A stretch of 19,325 bases of DNA from HGM05232 sp036661515 (GCA_036661515.1 JAVWYO010000039.1:1-19325); one strand, 5' to 3'. Positions 1 through 7,659 are shown, numbered from the stretch's first letter. Translations and numbers: made by a program. Notes: a model not told the origin generated them from the sequence alone.

Positions 1-37
1 TGTACTGTACTGTACTGTACTGTACTGTACTGTACTG
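1..37. repeat. TGTAC pentamer tandem array (left edge)
   Basis: Seven perfect head-to-tail copies of TGTAC plus a trailing TG, running off the left edge, so the real length is unknown. The unit shares the string GTACTGT with the 9-bp GTGCGTACT repeat at 178-203, which suggests the two arrays belong to one family. Perfect short tandem arrays can change copy number by slippage. No coding frame is supported here. Confidence 0.9.
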
Positions 38-170
38 CATTAACACCTCTATACCCGTTATCAAATACGCATATCTAATCTGTTAATAAAAATTATCAAT
101 AATTCTTTTTTCCACTCCAATAGCATTACGAGAACTATTATATTTGTAAAGCACAAATAATCAGACGAAT

Positions 171-207
171 AAAAAAGGTGCGTACTGTGCGTACTGTGCG
201 TACACCT
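171..207 (+). repeat. Triple GTGCGTAC intergenic repeat, copy 1
   Basis: Three copies of the octamer GTGCGTAC start at 178, 187 and 196, each separated by one T (9-bp period), preceded by six A residues and GG and followed by ACCT. A second copy lies on the other strand at 5248-5282. The edges AGGTG and CACCT are complementary, so weak folding is possible. A TATATTTG box lies 31 nt upstream (139-146). The element sits 167 nt before the cdsA start codon. Confidence 0.85.
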
Positions 208-309
208 AATAAATTTTTAAAAAAAACTTTTTACGCTTGCTGGTTGGCTATGGGCTGATAAAAGAATAAGGCGAAACAGAAAATCTTCTATTTTGCAATC
301 ATTTGTAAC

Positions 310-340
310 TTTGCAATATCAGAAAAAAGCACTACTTTTG
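310..340 (+). promoter_or_regulatory. Bacteroidota-type promoter for cdsA
   Basis: A -33 element TTTG (310-313) is separated by 19 nt from a -7 element TACTTTTG (333-340), matching the Bacteroidota consensus TAnnTTTG. Transcription would begin near 347, giving a leader of about 25 nt before the ATG at 371. A second -7-like box TAACTTTG (306-313) overlaps the -33 element but lacks a well-spaced partner. Confidence 0.7.
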
Positions 341-370
341 TAAGAATAAATTCATGACACAGTTTTTCAC

Positions 371-1195
371 ATGAAAAAATTATTTACAAGAGCTGTAACT
401 GGTAGTGCATTTGTGGGATTAATAATTCTCGCATTAGTTCTCAACAGCCATCTTTGCTTCATCGGATTATTCTCATTAATGTCTATTCTTTCATTAGCTG
501 AATTTTATCGACTAACAAATAAAAAGGAAAAGAAAATAACCTCACTGCTTGATATTGCAGGTGGGTTAATTCTTTTCCTTTCTTTATATGCTCTAATGAC
601 CTCACCACAATTTGAGATAATTACCGTAGTCCCTTATTTGATATATCTCGTGGCACGTTTTGTTGTACAATTATATACTAAAGAAGAAAATCCACTCATA
701 AACTGGGCATTCTCTCTAATGGGACAAGTGTATGTAGCACTACCTATTGCACTACTTAATGTCGTAGCATTTAAATATGGATTTAATATACTTCTCGCTC
801 TATTTATCTTTATCTGGATTAATGATACTGGCGCATTCTGCGTTGGCTCTACAATAGGGAAAAATCGTCTCTTTGAACGCATATCGCCAAAGAAATCATG
901 GGAAGGTTTTTTCGGAGGCTTAGCATTCTGCATTGTAGCAGCAACCCTATTTGCACTTTGTTTCCCTGCTTATTTTTCGGGACTTTCTTTAGCACAATGG
1001 ATAGGGCTCGGAATAGTGACATCTATATTTGCGACTTGGGGCGACTTGTGCGAGTCCTTAATTAAACGCACTCTTGGAGTAAAAGACTCAGGAAAGTTAC
1101 TACCAGGACATGGCGGAATGCTTGACCGCATCGACAGCCTGCTACTTGTTATTCCTGCTGCACTACTTTATCTAATATTGATAGAATCTATTTAA
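371..1195 (+). CDS. cdsA: Phosphatidate cytidylyltransferase (CDP-diglyceride synthase)
   Basis: This integral inner-membrane enzyme makes CDP-diacylglycerol from phosphatidate and CTP, the branch point for phosphatidylethanolamine and acidic phospholipids. The 274-residue protein is hydrophobic throughout, with multiple predicted membrane segments. The full CDP-diglyceride synthetase signature is present at residues 229-255: the S-L-I-K-R start, then K-D-S-G-K, then L-P-G-H-G-G and M-L-D-R-I-D. Length is usual for the family. The start at 371 lies just downstream of a good promoter (310-340) and is followed at once by a basic MKKLFTR end and a membrane segment. purM begins 28 nt after the stop, so the two are probably co-transcribed. 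The window begins too close to show the usual upstream neighbour. Confidence 0.95.
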   Translation: MKKLFTRAVTGSAFVGLIILALVLNSHLCFIGLFSLMSILSLAEFYRLTNKKEKKITSLLDIAGGLILFLSLYALMTSPQFEIITVVPYLIYLVARFVVQLYTKEENPLINWAFSLMGQVYVALPIALLNVVAFKYGFNILLALFIFIWINDTGAFCVGSTIGKNRLFERISPKKSWEGFFGGLAFCIVAATLFALCFPAYFSGLSLAQWIGLGIVTSIFATWGDLCESLIKRTLGVKDSGKLLPGHGGMLDRIDSLLLVIPAALLYLILIESI

Positions 1196-1223
1196 AATCG
1201 ACTTTTTTAATTATAATATAATA

Positions 1224-2390
1224 ATGAGCAACCAACGATATGATCTACGTGGCGTTTCTGCCTCAAAAGAAGATGTACACAATGCTATTAAAAATGTAGA
1301 TAAAGGCTTATATCCTAAAGCGTTTTGTAAAATCATTCCCGACCTCCTTGCTGGTGATGAAAACTATTGCAATATTATGCACGCCGATGGAGCTGGCACA
1401 AAATCTTCATTAGCATATATTTATTGGAAAGAAACTGGCGATATAAGCGTTTGGAAAGGTGTTGCACAAGATGCACTAATCATGAATATTGACGACTTGC
1501 TGTGCGTTGGAGCAACCGATAACATTCTCCTTTCATCAACAATAGGACGTAATAAAAAACTCATTTCGGGGGACGTAATAGCAGCTATTATTAATGGAAC
1601 AGAGGAGCTACTTGCTGAACTTAAAGAGATGGGCGTAAACATACACAGCACTGGAGGGGAAACTGCCGACGTTGGCGACCTCGTACGCACCATTATAGTA
1701 GATAGCACCGTTACTTGTCGCATGAAGCGTAGCGATGTCATAAACAACGCTAACATTAAAGGTGGCGATGTCATTGTTGGACTCTCATCTTATGGACAAG
1801 CTACATACGAGAAAAAATATAATGGAGGAATGGGTAGCAATGGACTCACATCGGCTCGACATGATGTATTTGCTAAATATCTTGCAGAAAAATATCCCGA
1901 AAGTTTTGATGGAAACGTCCCAGCTGAATTGGTATATTCGGGACACACAAAACTCACCGACAGCGTAGATGGCGTGGATATTGATGCAGGGCAATTAGTA
2001 TTGTCACCTACTCGCACCTATGCCCCAATCATAAAAAAGATTCTTGATACAATGCGCAATAAAGTTCATGGAATGGTACACTGCTCTGGTGGTGCACAAA
2101 CCAAAATATTGCATTTTGTAACCAACAAGCACATCGTAAAAGATAACCTATTTCCCATCCCCCCCCTATTTAAACTAATACAAGAGCAATCGGGAACCGA
2201 CTGGAAAGAAATGTATAAAGTATTCAATATGGGACACCGCATGGAACTATATGTATCGCCTGACGATGCACAAGCCATTATAGATATTTCAAAATCATTC
2301 AATGTTGACGCACAGATTGTGGGATATGTTAGTGATGCGCAAGGCAATTCACTTACCATTAAATCCGACGCAGGCGTATTTGAATATTAA
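1224..2390 (+). CDS. purM: Phosphoribosylformylglycinamidine cyclo-ligase (AIR synthase), Bacteroidetes type
   Basis: The product should catalyse the ATP-dependent ring closure of FGAM to aminoimidazole ribotide, the fifth step of purine synthesis, in the cytoplasm. The 388-residue chain shows the PurM landmarks: HADGAGTKSSLA near residue 53 (equivalent to the DGVGTK nucleotide-binding stretch), GGETADVGDLVRT in the middle, and GMGSNGLTSAR near residue 203 (equivalent to GLHSNGYSLVR). It is about 40 residues longer than Escherichia coli PurM, which fits the divergent form often annotated as AIR synthase or AIR synthase-related in Bacteroidales. It lies 28 nt after cdsA and 70 nt before mltF with no convincing promoter in either gap. 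The alternative is another AIR-synthase superfamily member, but the retained motifs favour PurM. Confidence 0.82.
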   Translation: MSNQRYDLRGVSASKEDVHNAIKNVDKGLYPKAFCKIIPDLLAGDENYCNIMHADGAGTKSSLAYIYWKETGDISVWKGVAQDALIMNIDDLLCVGATDNILLSSTIGRNKKLISGDVIAAIINGTEELLAELKEMGVNIHSTGGETADVGDLVRTIIVDSTVTCRMKRSDVINNANIKGGDVIVGLSSYGQATYEKKYNGGMGSNGLTSARHDVFAKYLAEKYPESFDGNVPAELVYSGHTKLTDSVDGVDIDAGQLVLSPTRTYAPIIKKILDTMRNKVHGMVHCSGGAQTKILHFVTNKHIVKDNLFPIPPLFKLIQEQSGTDWKEMYKVFNMGHRMELYVSPDDAQAIIDISKSFNVDAQIVGYVSDAQGNSLTIKSDAGVFEY

Positions 2391-2460
2391 CGACTTACGC
2401 ATACTAAGGGTATTGAATGCGGTGCGATAACTACTGTTTTCTCCTTAATAATGAAATATT

Positions 2461-3858
2461 ATGAACCGATTGCCAAGCATTATAATAATACTTATTGCAT
2501 TCCTTGCGATATTTACCGTAGCATGCAAGCATAATGCCAAGAAGGCTTCGGATAGCGACTTGTATTACCACTCACTTCCAGATACACTGCGAATAGGTAC
2601 GCTATACAGTCCAACATCATATTTCATGTATAAAGGTGAAACTATGGGATATGAATATGATCTTATTTCAAAGTTTGCAAAAGATAAAAATATTGCACTA
2701 AATTTTGTTGTAGCACAAAATATGGCATCAATGATTGAACTCTTAGATTCAGGATTAATTGATGTAATTGCATATGAAATTCCTATTACAGCCGAATATA
2801 AAAACAAGGTGCTACATTGTGGTACCGAAAACATTACGCATCAAGTTCTTATTCAACCCAAAGCCCACAAAAAAGGAGATACAACGATTACCGATGTCAC
2901 CCAACTCGTAGGAAAAGATGTATATGTAGAAAAAGATTCAAAATATGAGTCTCGTCTCAAGAATCTTGATGGGGAACTTGGTGGAGGAATAAAAATGCAC
3001 GCAATAAATCAAGACACTCTTATTTCAGAAGATTTAATTGAAATGGTTGCTGAAGGAAGCATTTCTTTAACAATAGTTGATAGTGACATAGCAAAACTCA
3101 ATAAAACATACTATAATAATATCGACATTAGTCTTGAAGTTAGCTTTCCGCAACGTGCATCGTGGGCTGTGAGCAAAGGCAACGCATGGCTTGCCGATTC
3201 AATCGACGCTTGGAGCGAATTAGCTCAAAACAAGGCATCATCAAAGGAATTATTGAAACGATATTTTGAACTTAGCAAATATGCGACAAGCAATGTAACA
3301 TTTGATTTAAAGAACGGGAAAATTTCACAATTCGACCATCTTTTCAAAAAATATGCCAAAACCATAGGATGGGATTGGCGACTTCTTGCAGCACAAGCAT
3401 ATAGTGAATCAAACTTCGACTCCACAGTCGTCTCTTGGGCTGGAGCAAGAGGAATCATGCAACTAATGCCTGGCACCGCACGTGCCTACGGTCTTGGACA
3501 AGACAAAATTACAAACCCAGAGCTAAATATAAAAGCAGCTGTTGCATGTATCAAAGATCTCGATAAATCGCTATCTAAAATTGTACCCAATAGAGAAGAA
3601 CGCCTAAAATTCATCATAGCAGCATATAATTCGGGAATAGGTCATGTATACGACGCTATCGCACTTGCAAAAAAACATGGAAAAAATCCTCAAATATGGG
3701 ATGGAAATGTAGGAGAAACCATCTTAATGAAATCAAATCCTGAATACTTTAATGATGAAGTATGCCGATTTGGTTATTTTAAGGGAAAAGAAACCATAGC
3801 ATATGTTGCAAAAGTGAAAAATTTTTATAACCTTTACAAAATTAAAATTAGAGAGTAA
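2461..3858 (+). CDS. MltF-like membrane-bound lytic murein transglycosylase (lipoprotein)
   Basis: The 465-residue protein has an MltF layout: an N-terminal type 3 periplasmic solute-binding-like domain (about residues 40-270) and a C-terminal SLT lytic transglycosylase domain (about 290-460). A signal peptide ends in the lipobox-like TVAC with Cys22, so a lipid-anchored periplasmic protein is expected. The catalytic glutamate is E316, in AYSESNFD, followed by GARGIMQLMPGTA and later AAYNSGIGHVYDA, the classic SLT motifs. It would cleave the MurNAc-GlcNAc bond to leave 1,6-anhydroMurNAc ends; in MltF the binding domain is known to control the catalytic domain in response to cell-wall peptides. 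It lies 70 nt after purM and 31 nt before the DUF3332 gene on the same strand. Confidence 0.9.
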   Translation: MNRLPSIIIILIAFLAIFTVACKHNAKKASDSDLYYHSLPDTLRIGTLYSPTSYFMYKGETMGYEYDLISKFAKDKNIALNFVVAQNMASMIELLDSGLIDVIAYEIPITAEYKNKVLHCGTENITHQVLIQPKAHKKGDTTITDVTQLVGKDVYVEKDSKYESRLKNLDGELGGGIKMHAINQDTLISEDLIEMVAEGSISLTIVDSDIAKLNKTYYNNIDISLEVSFPQRASWAVSKGNAWLADSIDAWSELAQNKASSKELLKRYFELSKYATSNVTFDLKNGKISQFDHLFKKYAKTIGWDWRLLAAQAYSESNFDSTVVSWAGARGIMQLMPGTARAYGLGQDKITNPELNIKAAVACIKDLDKSLSKIVPNREERLKFIIAAYNSGIGHVYDAIALAKKHGKNPQIWDGNVGETILMKSNPEYFNDEVCRFGYFKGKETIAYVAKVKNFYNLYKIKIRE

Positions 3859-3889
3859 TTTATTATTAATTTTACCGCAATTTTTTATT

Positions 3890-4435
3890 ATGAAAAAAAA
3901 ATTTATCAGTGTAGCTATCGTAATTGCAATGTGTAGCTCTGTCTTTTTGACATCATGTATTGGCAGTTTTGCCCTTACAAACAAAGTTCTTTCATGGAAC
4001 CAACAAGTAGGTAATAAATTCGTTAACGAATTAGTATTCTTCGCTTTCTGGATACTTCCTGTTTATGAATTATCTGCTGTTGCCGATATGCTCGTAATCA
4101 ACAGTATTGAGTTTTGGTCGGGTTCTAATCCTATGTCAGCAAGCACCAAAGTCATTCAAGGTGAAGATGGTCGCTACTTAGTAAAATGCGACAAAAAGGG
4201 TTACACCATAACAAGCGAACGAGACAAATCTGTAGTACACTTAAACTTTAATGAAAAGCAAAATTCATGGGCAGTAGAAGCAAATGGAGAATCACATACA
4301 TTCATGACATTTGTTGATGATACACACGTGAAGATGATAACACCCACTGGCGATTTCCAAATAGTAGAACTTTCAAAAGCTGGAGTATATGCTTATCAAG
4401 AAATAGCAACATCACGAAATTTCGCAATGAAATAA
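3890..4435 (+). CDS. DUF3332-family lipoprotein
   Basis: The 181-residue protein begins with a basic, hydrophobic signal peptide ending in the lipobox LTSC, with Cys23 as the lipidation site. It continues with the pattern typical of DUF3332 proteins: a conserved N-terminal stretch including TNKVLSWNQQVGNKFVNE, a hydrophobic segment FFAFWILPVYE, and a VINSIEFWSGSNP motif near residue 67. The C-terminal half looks like a small beta-rich domain. The function of the family is unknown; cell-envelope location is inferred from the lipobox. The gene follows the MltF-like gene by 31 nt and ends just before a strong hairpin terminator (4460-4496), so it is probably the last gene of the cdsA-purM-mltF run. 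Confidence 0.82.
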   Translation: MKKKFISVAIVIAMCSSVFLTSCIGSFALTNKVLSWNQQVGNKFVNELVFFAFWILPVYELSAVADMLVINSIEFWSGSNPMSASTKVIQGEDGRYLVKCDKKGYTITSERDKSVVHLNFNEKQNSWAVEANGESHTFMTFVDDTHVKMITPTGDFQIVELSKAGVYAYQEIATSRNFAMK

Positions 4436-4459
4436 GAACATCTCCTTTTAGGATAATAT

Positions 4460-4496
4460 AAAAGACTGCACGTGAAAGTTTCACGTGCAGTCTTTT
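4460..4496. terminator. Bidirectional intrinsic terminator between convergent genes
   Basis: A 16-bp perfect stem (4460-4475 with 4481-4496, AAAAGACTGCACGTGA and its complement) closes a 5-nt loop. The outer bases give a U-run on either strand. It lies between the DUF3332 gene (+, stop 4435) and the porin-like gene (-, stop 4515) and can end transcription of both. Confidence 0.92.
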
Positions 4497-4514
4497 TGTA
4501 GGGATATGTTTCTA

Positions 4515-5084
4515 TTAGAATTTGTATCCTAAGCCAATTTGGATATTAGAATTTTTGTTAGAATCGGAATGCTTAACAATATCTGTTAAGCCCATGTTGT
4601 AACGTGCATCGACAAATAACTTATTAAAGTTATATGTAGCACCAATACCAAGACTAAAATCAAATGCGTTGTAATTATCAGTAGGAACTTTCACGCCAGC
4701 TGTATGAAAGAATACAGCATATCCGATTTGTGGACCAAAATCGATACTAAGATCTTTTGTTACATAAAACTTTGCCATAATTGGCAAATTGATATAATTT
4801 ATATTGGCCGACGCTTTAATTATCACCCCGTCAATATCACCATCAGCGTGAGCGCCTTGTGCAGAGAATACAAGTTCTGGAGCTATTGCAAATAGCTTAG
4901 TAAAGCGATATTCACCAACAAGACCAGCCTGATATCCGACCTTAATATTAGTGCCATCTGAACCACTTCCAACTATGTTAGAAAGATTAAGAGAAGCTTT
5001 TACACCCCATGAAAATTTACCATCTTGTGCATAAGCGCCACAAGTCATAGCAATACAAATAATTAAAAGTGCAATTTTTTTCAT
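4515..5084 (-). CDS. Porin-family outer-membrane beta-barrel protein (PF13568 type)
   Basis: The 189-residue protein starts with a clear signal peptide ending GAYA-Q, so cleavage after residue 19 is likely. The mature part is a set of alternating beta strands: FSWGVKASLNLSN, then VGYQAGLVGEYRF, FAIAPELVFSAQG, INYINLPIMAKFYV, IDFGPQIGYAV, FDFSLGIGATYNF, and a C-terminal strand ending IQIGLGYKF with the terminal aromatic typical of barrels handled by the Bam machinery. This is the common small Bacteroidota outer-membrane beta-barrel family (OMP_b-brl_2); the specific function is unknown. It has its own promoter (-7 box at 5160-5167) and converges on the DUF3332 gene across a shared terminator. 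A GTGCGTAC repeat lies 164 nt upstream. Confidence 0.88.
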   Translation of the reverse strand: MKKIALLIICIAMTCGAYAQDGKFSWGVKASLNLSNIVGSGSDGTNIKVGYQAGLVGEYRFTKLFAIAPELVFSAQGAHADGDIDGVIIKASANINYINLPIMAKFYVTKDLSIDFGPQIGYAVFFHTAGVKVPTDNYNAFDFSLGIGATYNFNKLFVDARYNMGLTDIVKHSDSNKNSNIQIGLGYKF

Positions 5085-5159
5085 AATTTCTTGAGTTTTA
5101 ATTTGTAAATAGTTTAACGTTCAACAATATTGTATGTACATTATTCAATAATTCAAGAG

Positions 5160-5167
5160 CAAAGATA
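5160..5167 (-). promoter_or_regulatory. -7 promoter element for the porin-like gene
   Basis: On the minus strand this reads TATCTTTG, a perfect TAnnTTTG box. A good -33 element is not obvious at 19-21 nt upstream. The predicted leader is about 70 nt before the ATG at 5084. Confidence 0.55.
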
Positions 5168-5247
5168 CATATTATTTTGATAATACGATAAATTTATACA
5201 GTAAATAATATCAAAATCTCAGTCTTCATAAATTTGATTCATTGAGG

Positions 5248-5282
5248 GGTACGCACGGTACGCACAGTACGCACCTTTTTTT
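5248..5282 (-). repeat. Triple GTGCGTAC intergenic repeat, copy 2
   Basis: On the minus strand this reads seven A residues, GG, then three GTGCGTAC octamers (5274-5267, 5265-5258, 5256-5249) separated by T and C, the same 9-bp period as copy 1 at 171-207. A TATATTTG box (5310-5317) lies 35 nt upstream on that strand, as it does 31 nt before copy 1. The last octamer ends 164 nt before the start codon of the porin-like gene, against 167 nt for copy 1 and cdsA. Confidence 0.85.
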
Positions 5283-5358
5283 CGCACTTCTTAATTGAAC
5301 TTTCAATTACAAATATAGCTCTATATACAATAGATTTTTATCGAAAAAGTATTACGGA

Positions 5359-6051
5359 TTACTGCTTTACAACTCCTTTAAAGAACTTACTACCCGACCT
5401 CATATCTTTGTCATTACCATACAATGGAGCATATTTACCTTCAGGTAAATCCCCTAACATAAATTGATTACAACGCCGAGCTGCAACCACTTTATCAACA
5501 AGTGTAGTATTTACCGCAGAAGCAACCATATCAAAAAGTGCACCAAAGGCTCCCGCACTACTACCCGAATTAATACTTGTATCGAGCGTTAGCTCTCCAG
5601 TCCTATTAAAAAGGGTTTCATTAGTTGTAGTAGATTTTAAGATGTATTCAATATTAACAGTAATAGAACTACCAATGGTAGATTTACTCCATTCATTTAT
5701 AATCGTAAAAAGCACAACATCAGCACCAAATACGCTCCTAAATGAAGAAAGATTATTATTATTAATAAACATCTCACTGTCATAAGCACTTTCACTTTTT
5801 AATAAATCCATAGCTAAAAAAGGAGATATTACATAATATCCTTTCTCACATAGAGGAGCACTCATTGACGTGTAAAAATACTCCTTAGCTTCGACATTAA
5901 CAGTTTTATTAATTGGAGGCATTATCAAAATTGACACTGGTTTTTCAGTATAAACATTTGGATAATTAGTCCCTCGCGTAATATTATTATTTGTAGTAGA
6001 GCAAGATACAAATAATGTAATAGAAAATAAAGATAATATTATTTTTTTCAT
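5359..6051 (-). CDS. DUF799/GNA1162-family lipoprotein
   Basis: The 230-residue protein has a lipoprotein signal peptide ending LFVSC, with Cys17. The body fits the DUF799 family (GNA1162-like): ILIMPPINKTVNVEAKEYF near residue 42, then PLCEKGYYVISPFLAMDLL, then FGADVVLFTIINEW, a beta-rich middle, and the C-terminal stretch ending LPEGKYAPLYGNDKD. The fold resembles TolB-N/CsgG-type alpha-beta domains. Proteins of this family are found with CsgG-like and DUF4810 proteins, and the same companions are present here. It is the last gene of the operon; its ATG overlaps the upstream stop by 4 nt (ATGA). An outer-membrane-associated assembly is inferred; the substrate is unknown. Confidence 0.85.
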   Translation of the reverse strand: MKKIILSLFSITLFVSCSTTNNNITRGTNYPNVYTEKPVSILIMPPINKTVNVEAKEYFYTSMSAPLCEKGYYVISPFLAMDLLKSESAYDSEMFINNNNLSSFRSVFGADVVLFTIINEWSKSTIGSSITVNIEYILKSTTTNETLFNRTGELTLDTSINSGSSAGAFGALFDMVASAVNTTLVDKVVAARRCNQFMLGDLPEGKYAPLYGNDKDMRSGSKFFKGVVKQ

Positions 6052-6398
6052 TTTTGAAATTTATTAATGAGGCGGTCCATAAATGCTGCAGACTCAGGAT
6101 AAAGTTGTTTTTCATTTTTAAACATTGTTATCCCTTCATCAACTTTTCCATTTTGAATCAATAGATAACCATATTCAGCATAGATACCAGGAGCTACGAC
6201 CTTTCTTGACCCTCTTGGCGTCTTAATCATCTCTTCATAAGTTTTCATAAGCGATTCTACACTTTTAGGTGTTTGATTTTTATAATAGTGATAAGAATCA
6301 TTCTCATAATTATTCCAACTATATAATGGAGTAGTAGAAGTAGAATTACAAGCACTTAAAGCAAATATCAAAGATGCTACTAATATATATTTTTTCAT
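6048..6398 (-). CDS. DUF4810-family lipoprotein
   Basis: A 116-residue lipoprotein with signal peptide ending ALSAC (Cys17). The mature part carries the DUF4810 pattern: PLYSWNNYENDSYHYYKNQ near residue 24, a helical segment LMKTYEEMI, then PRGSRKVVAPGIYAEYGYLL and finally the YPESAAFMDRLI stretch near the C-terminus. The repeated helical character, with GYLLIQNGKVDEGITMFKNE, resembles a tetratricopeptide-like hairpin, so a scaffold or binding role is plausible. It overlaps both neighbours by ATGA and is expected to be made in step with the DUF799 protein downstream. Confidence 0.87.
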   Translation of the reverse strand: MKKYILVASLIFALSACNSTSTTPLYSWNNYENDSYHYYKNQTPKSVESLMKTYEEMIKTPRGSRKVVAPGIYAEYGYLLIQNGKVDEGITMFKNEKQLYPESAAFMDRLINKFQK

Positions 6399-6733
6399 GG
6401 TAAAATTATTTTTTTGGTTTCCTGTGCTGATAAAAAGAGTGTGCGTTCAAATATAATTTTGTTCCTGTAGGTAACCACTACATTACGTTTTCCAGTAGCT
6501 ACTGCGTAAGTATTACCTTTCACCGTTGCTTTTTTCTCTTTTACCACATCGGCATTAAAGGTTATCGCCTTATCAACGGTAACAGTTACAGGTCCCTGAT
6601 ATTTACTTACTGAAACAAAATACAAATATGCTTGATCGGTCAAGCCACCGTTGCTTGCCACATTTCCAACTTTACATCCTGTGAACATGATGCAGAATGA
6701 AAATATAATACCTAAAATAAATTTACTTTTCAT
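6395..6733 (-). CDS. Small unrecognised lipoprotein in CsgG-type operon
   Basis: I do not recognise the family. The 112-residue protein has a signal peptide ending MFTGC (Cys20), so it should be lipidated. The mature part is short and beta-rich; residues about 48-112 (VTVTVDKAITFNADV, then YAVATGKRNVVVTYRNK, then TLFLSAQETKKIILP) have the rhythm of a small PEGA-like or Ig-like sandwich: strand, turn, a G-K-R-N-V-V-V strand, and a final strand after an A-Q-E-T turn. It sits between the CsgG-like gene and the DUF4810 gene with ATGA overlaps on both sides, so it is very likely a working part of the same complex. In the three-gene version of this operon that I know, no gene occupies this place. 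Confidence 0.75.
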   Translation of the reverse strand: MKSKFILGIIFSFCIMFTGCKVGNVASNGGLTDQAYLYFVSVSKYQGPVTVTVDKAITFNADVVKEKKATVKGNTYAVATGKRNVVVTYRNKIIFERTLFLSAQETKKIILP

Positions 6734-7659
6734 AGTTTTATCTCCTCTATATAATAGTTTTGCAAATTCTGATTATCAAGTGTTCCCTCTTTCATAGTGA
6801 CAATTGAATATTCTAATTCGGGTGTGTCACCACCTACAGATATAACCTCCACTTTGCCTACTTCTTTTCCTGGAAGTTCAATACTAATACCTGTCTGAGG
6901 ATTTTTAACAGATTTACCACGAGTCATCACACGAAATATATCTCCTACTCTGATACCTTGTGAAGCACCGCCCGAAAGGATTGTAGCATCGGCATCGGAA
7001 GACAATATATATGCACGCCAAGGCTTATTTGTACACTTGTTTATTATGTTTTCAACTAACTGTGATATTGCTGAAGATATTGCTTTATCACTAAGCGTAG
7101 CATCAAAATCGGCTCTTCCACCTAACCCAAAAGAAGACTTCGTCTTTAACTCTGCTTCACCTTTTGCTTCATCGGAATAAATAATAAGCCCAGTTGACAC
7201 ATCAACTAATCTAACGCTTACCGTAGCTTCAACAATTTGCGTCTTAGTCGTGGAGAAAACTTTTACATCGCCAACATTTTTACGACCAAATTGTGTGATT
7301 GAGCCAATAATCATATAATCAGCTCCAATTTTTTGAGAAGTTGCATCGCTTGTCTTTAGCTCATCAATTAGTTTACTAATATCGTTGCGCTCCAACAATA
7401 AAAATTTACCCGAAGCCGCCAATTTAGCCGAAAGGATATCCAATCCTTGCTTTCCCATAGGATCGTTCTCTTTATCATAAAAGAGACCTTTAGCATATTG
7501 CGTTTCATTAGTAAACCTACCAATGGCAACTTTTCTTTTCAACGCTTTGTTATCATCAGCCTGCGTAGTGGCTGCGGGTTCTACTTGTATTACTTTCCTT
7601 TGCGAAAACACATCTGTAGCACCCAATAGAATAATGATAAGAAAAATGACTTTTTTCAT
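6730..7659 (-). CDS. CsgG-family outer-membrane secretion/assembly protein
   Basis: The 309-residue protein carries a CsgG domain at about residues 42-210: KVAIGRFTNET, then LSAKLAASGKFLLLERNDISKL, then GADYMIIGSITQFG, and ATVSVRLVDVSTGLIIYSDE. The C-terminal part (about 212-300), with IRVGDIFRVMTRG, NPQTGISIELPGKEVGKVEV, resembles the small beta-barrel domain at the end of FlgT-like proteins. CsgG of curli systems forms an outer-membrane pore; this family's wider role is envelope assembly or export, and curli genes are absent here. The signal peptide ends DVFS-Q and has no cysteine, so unlike curli CsgG it seems not to be lipidated. It is the first gene of a four-gene operon with a promoter box at 7686-7693. 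Confidence 0.85.
   Translation of the reverse strand: MKKVIFLIIILLGATDVFSQRKVIQVEPAATTQADDNKALKRKVAIGRFTNETQYAKGLFYDKENDPMGKQGLDILSAKLAASGKFLLLERNDISKLIDELKTSDATSQKIGADYMIIGSITQFGRKNVGDVKVFSTTKTQIVEATVSVRLVDVSTGLIIYSDEAKGEAELKTKSSFGLGGRADFDATLSDKAISSAISQLVENIINKCTNKPWRAYILSSDADATILSGGASQGIRVGDIFRVMTRGKSVKNPQTGISIELPGKEVGKVEVISVGGDTPELEYSIVTMKEGTLDNQNLQNYYIEEIKL

Larger units (their letters stand above)
38..370. other. Intergenic leader region upstream of cdsA
   Basis: This gene-free stretch holds, in order: AT-rich sequence with nothing recognisable (38-138), a promoter-like TATATTTG (139-146), an A-tract and triple GTGCGTAC repeat (171-207), unremarkable AT-rich sequence (208-309) and the likely cdsA promoter (310-340). 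No open frame, tRNA-like structure or riboswitch was recognised. Confidence 0.7.

Noticed and set aside
1..207. Possible CRISPR array from the regularly spaced TGTAC and GTGCGTAC repeats
   Set aside because: Units are 5-9 bp with no or single-base spacers, so there is no repeat-spacer structure, and no cas gene is nearby.
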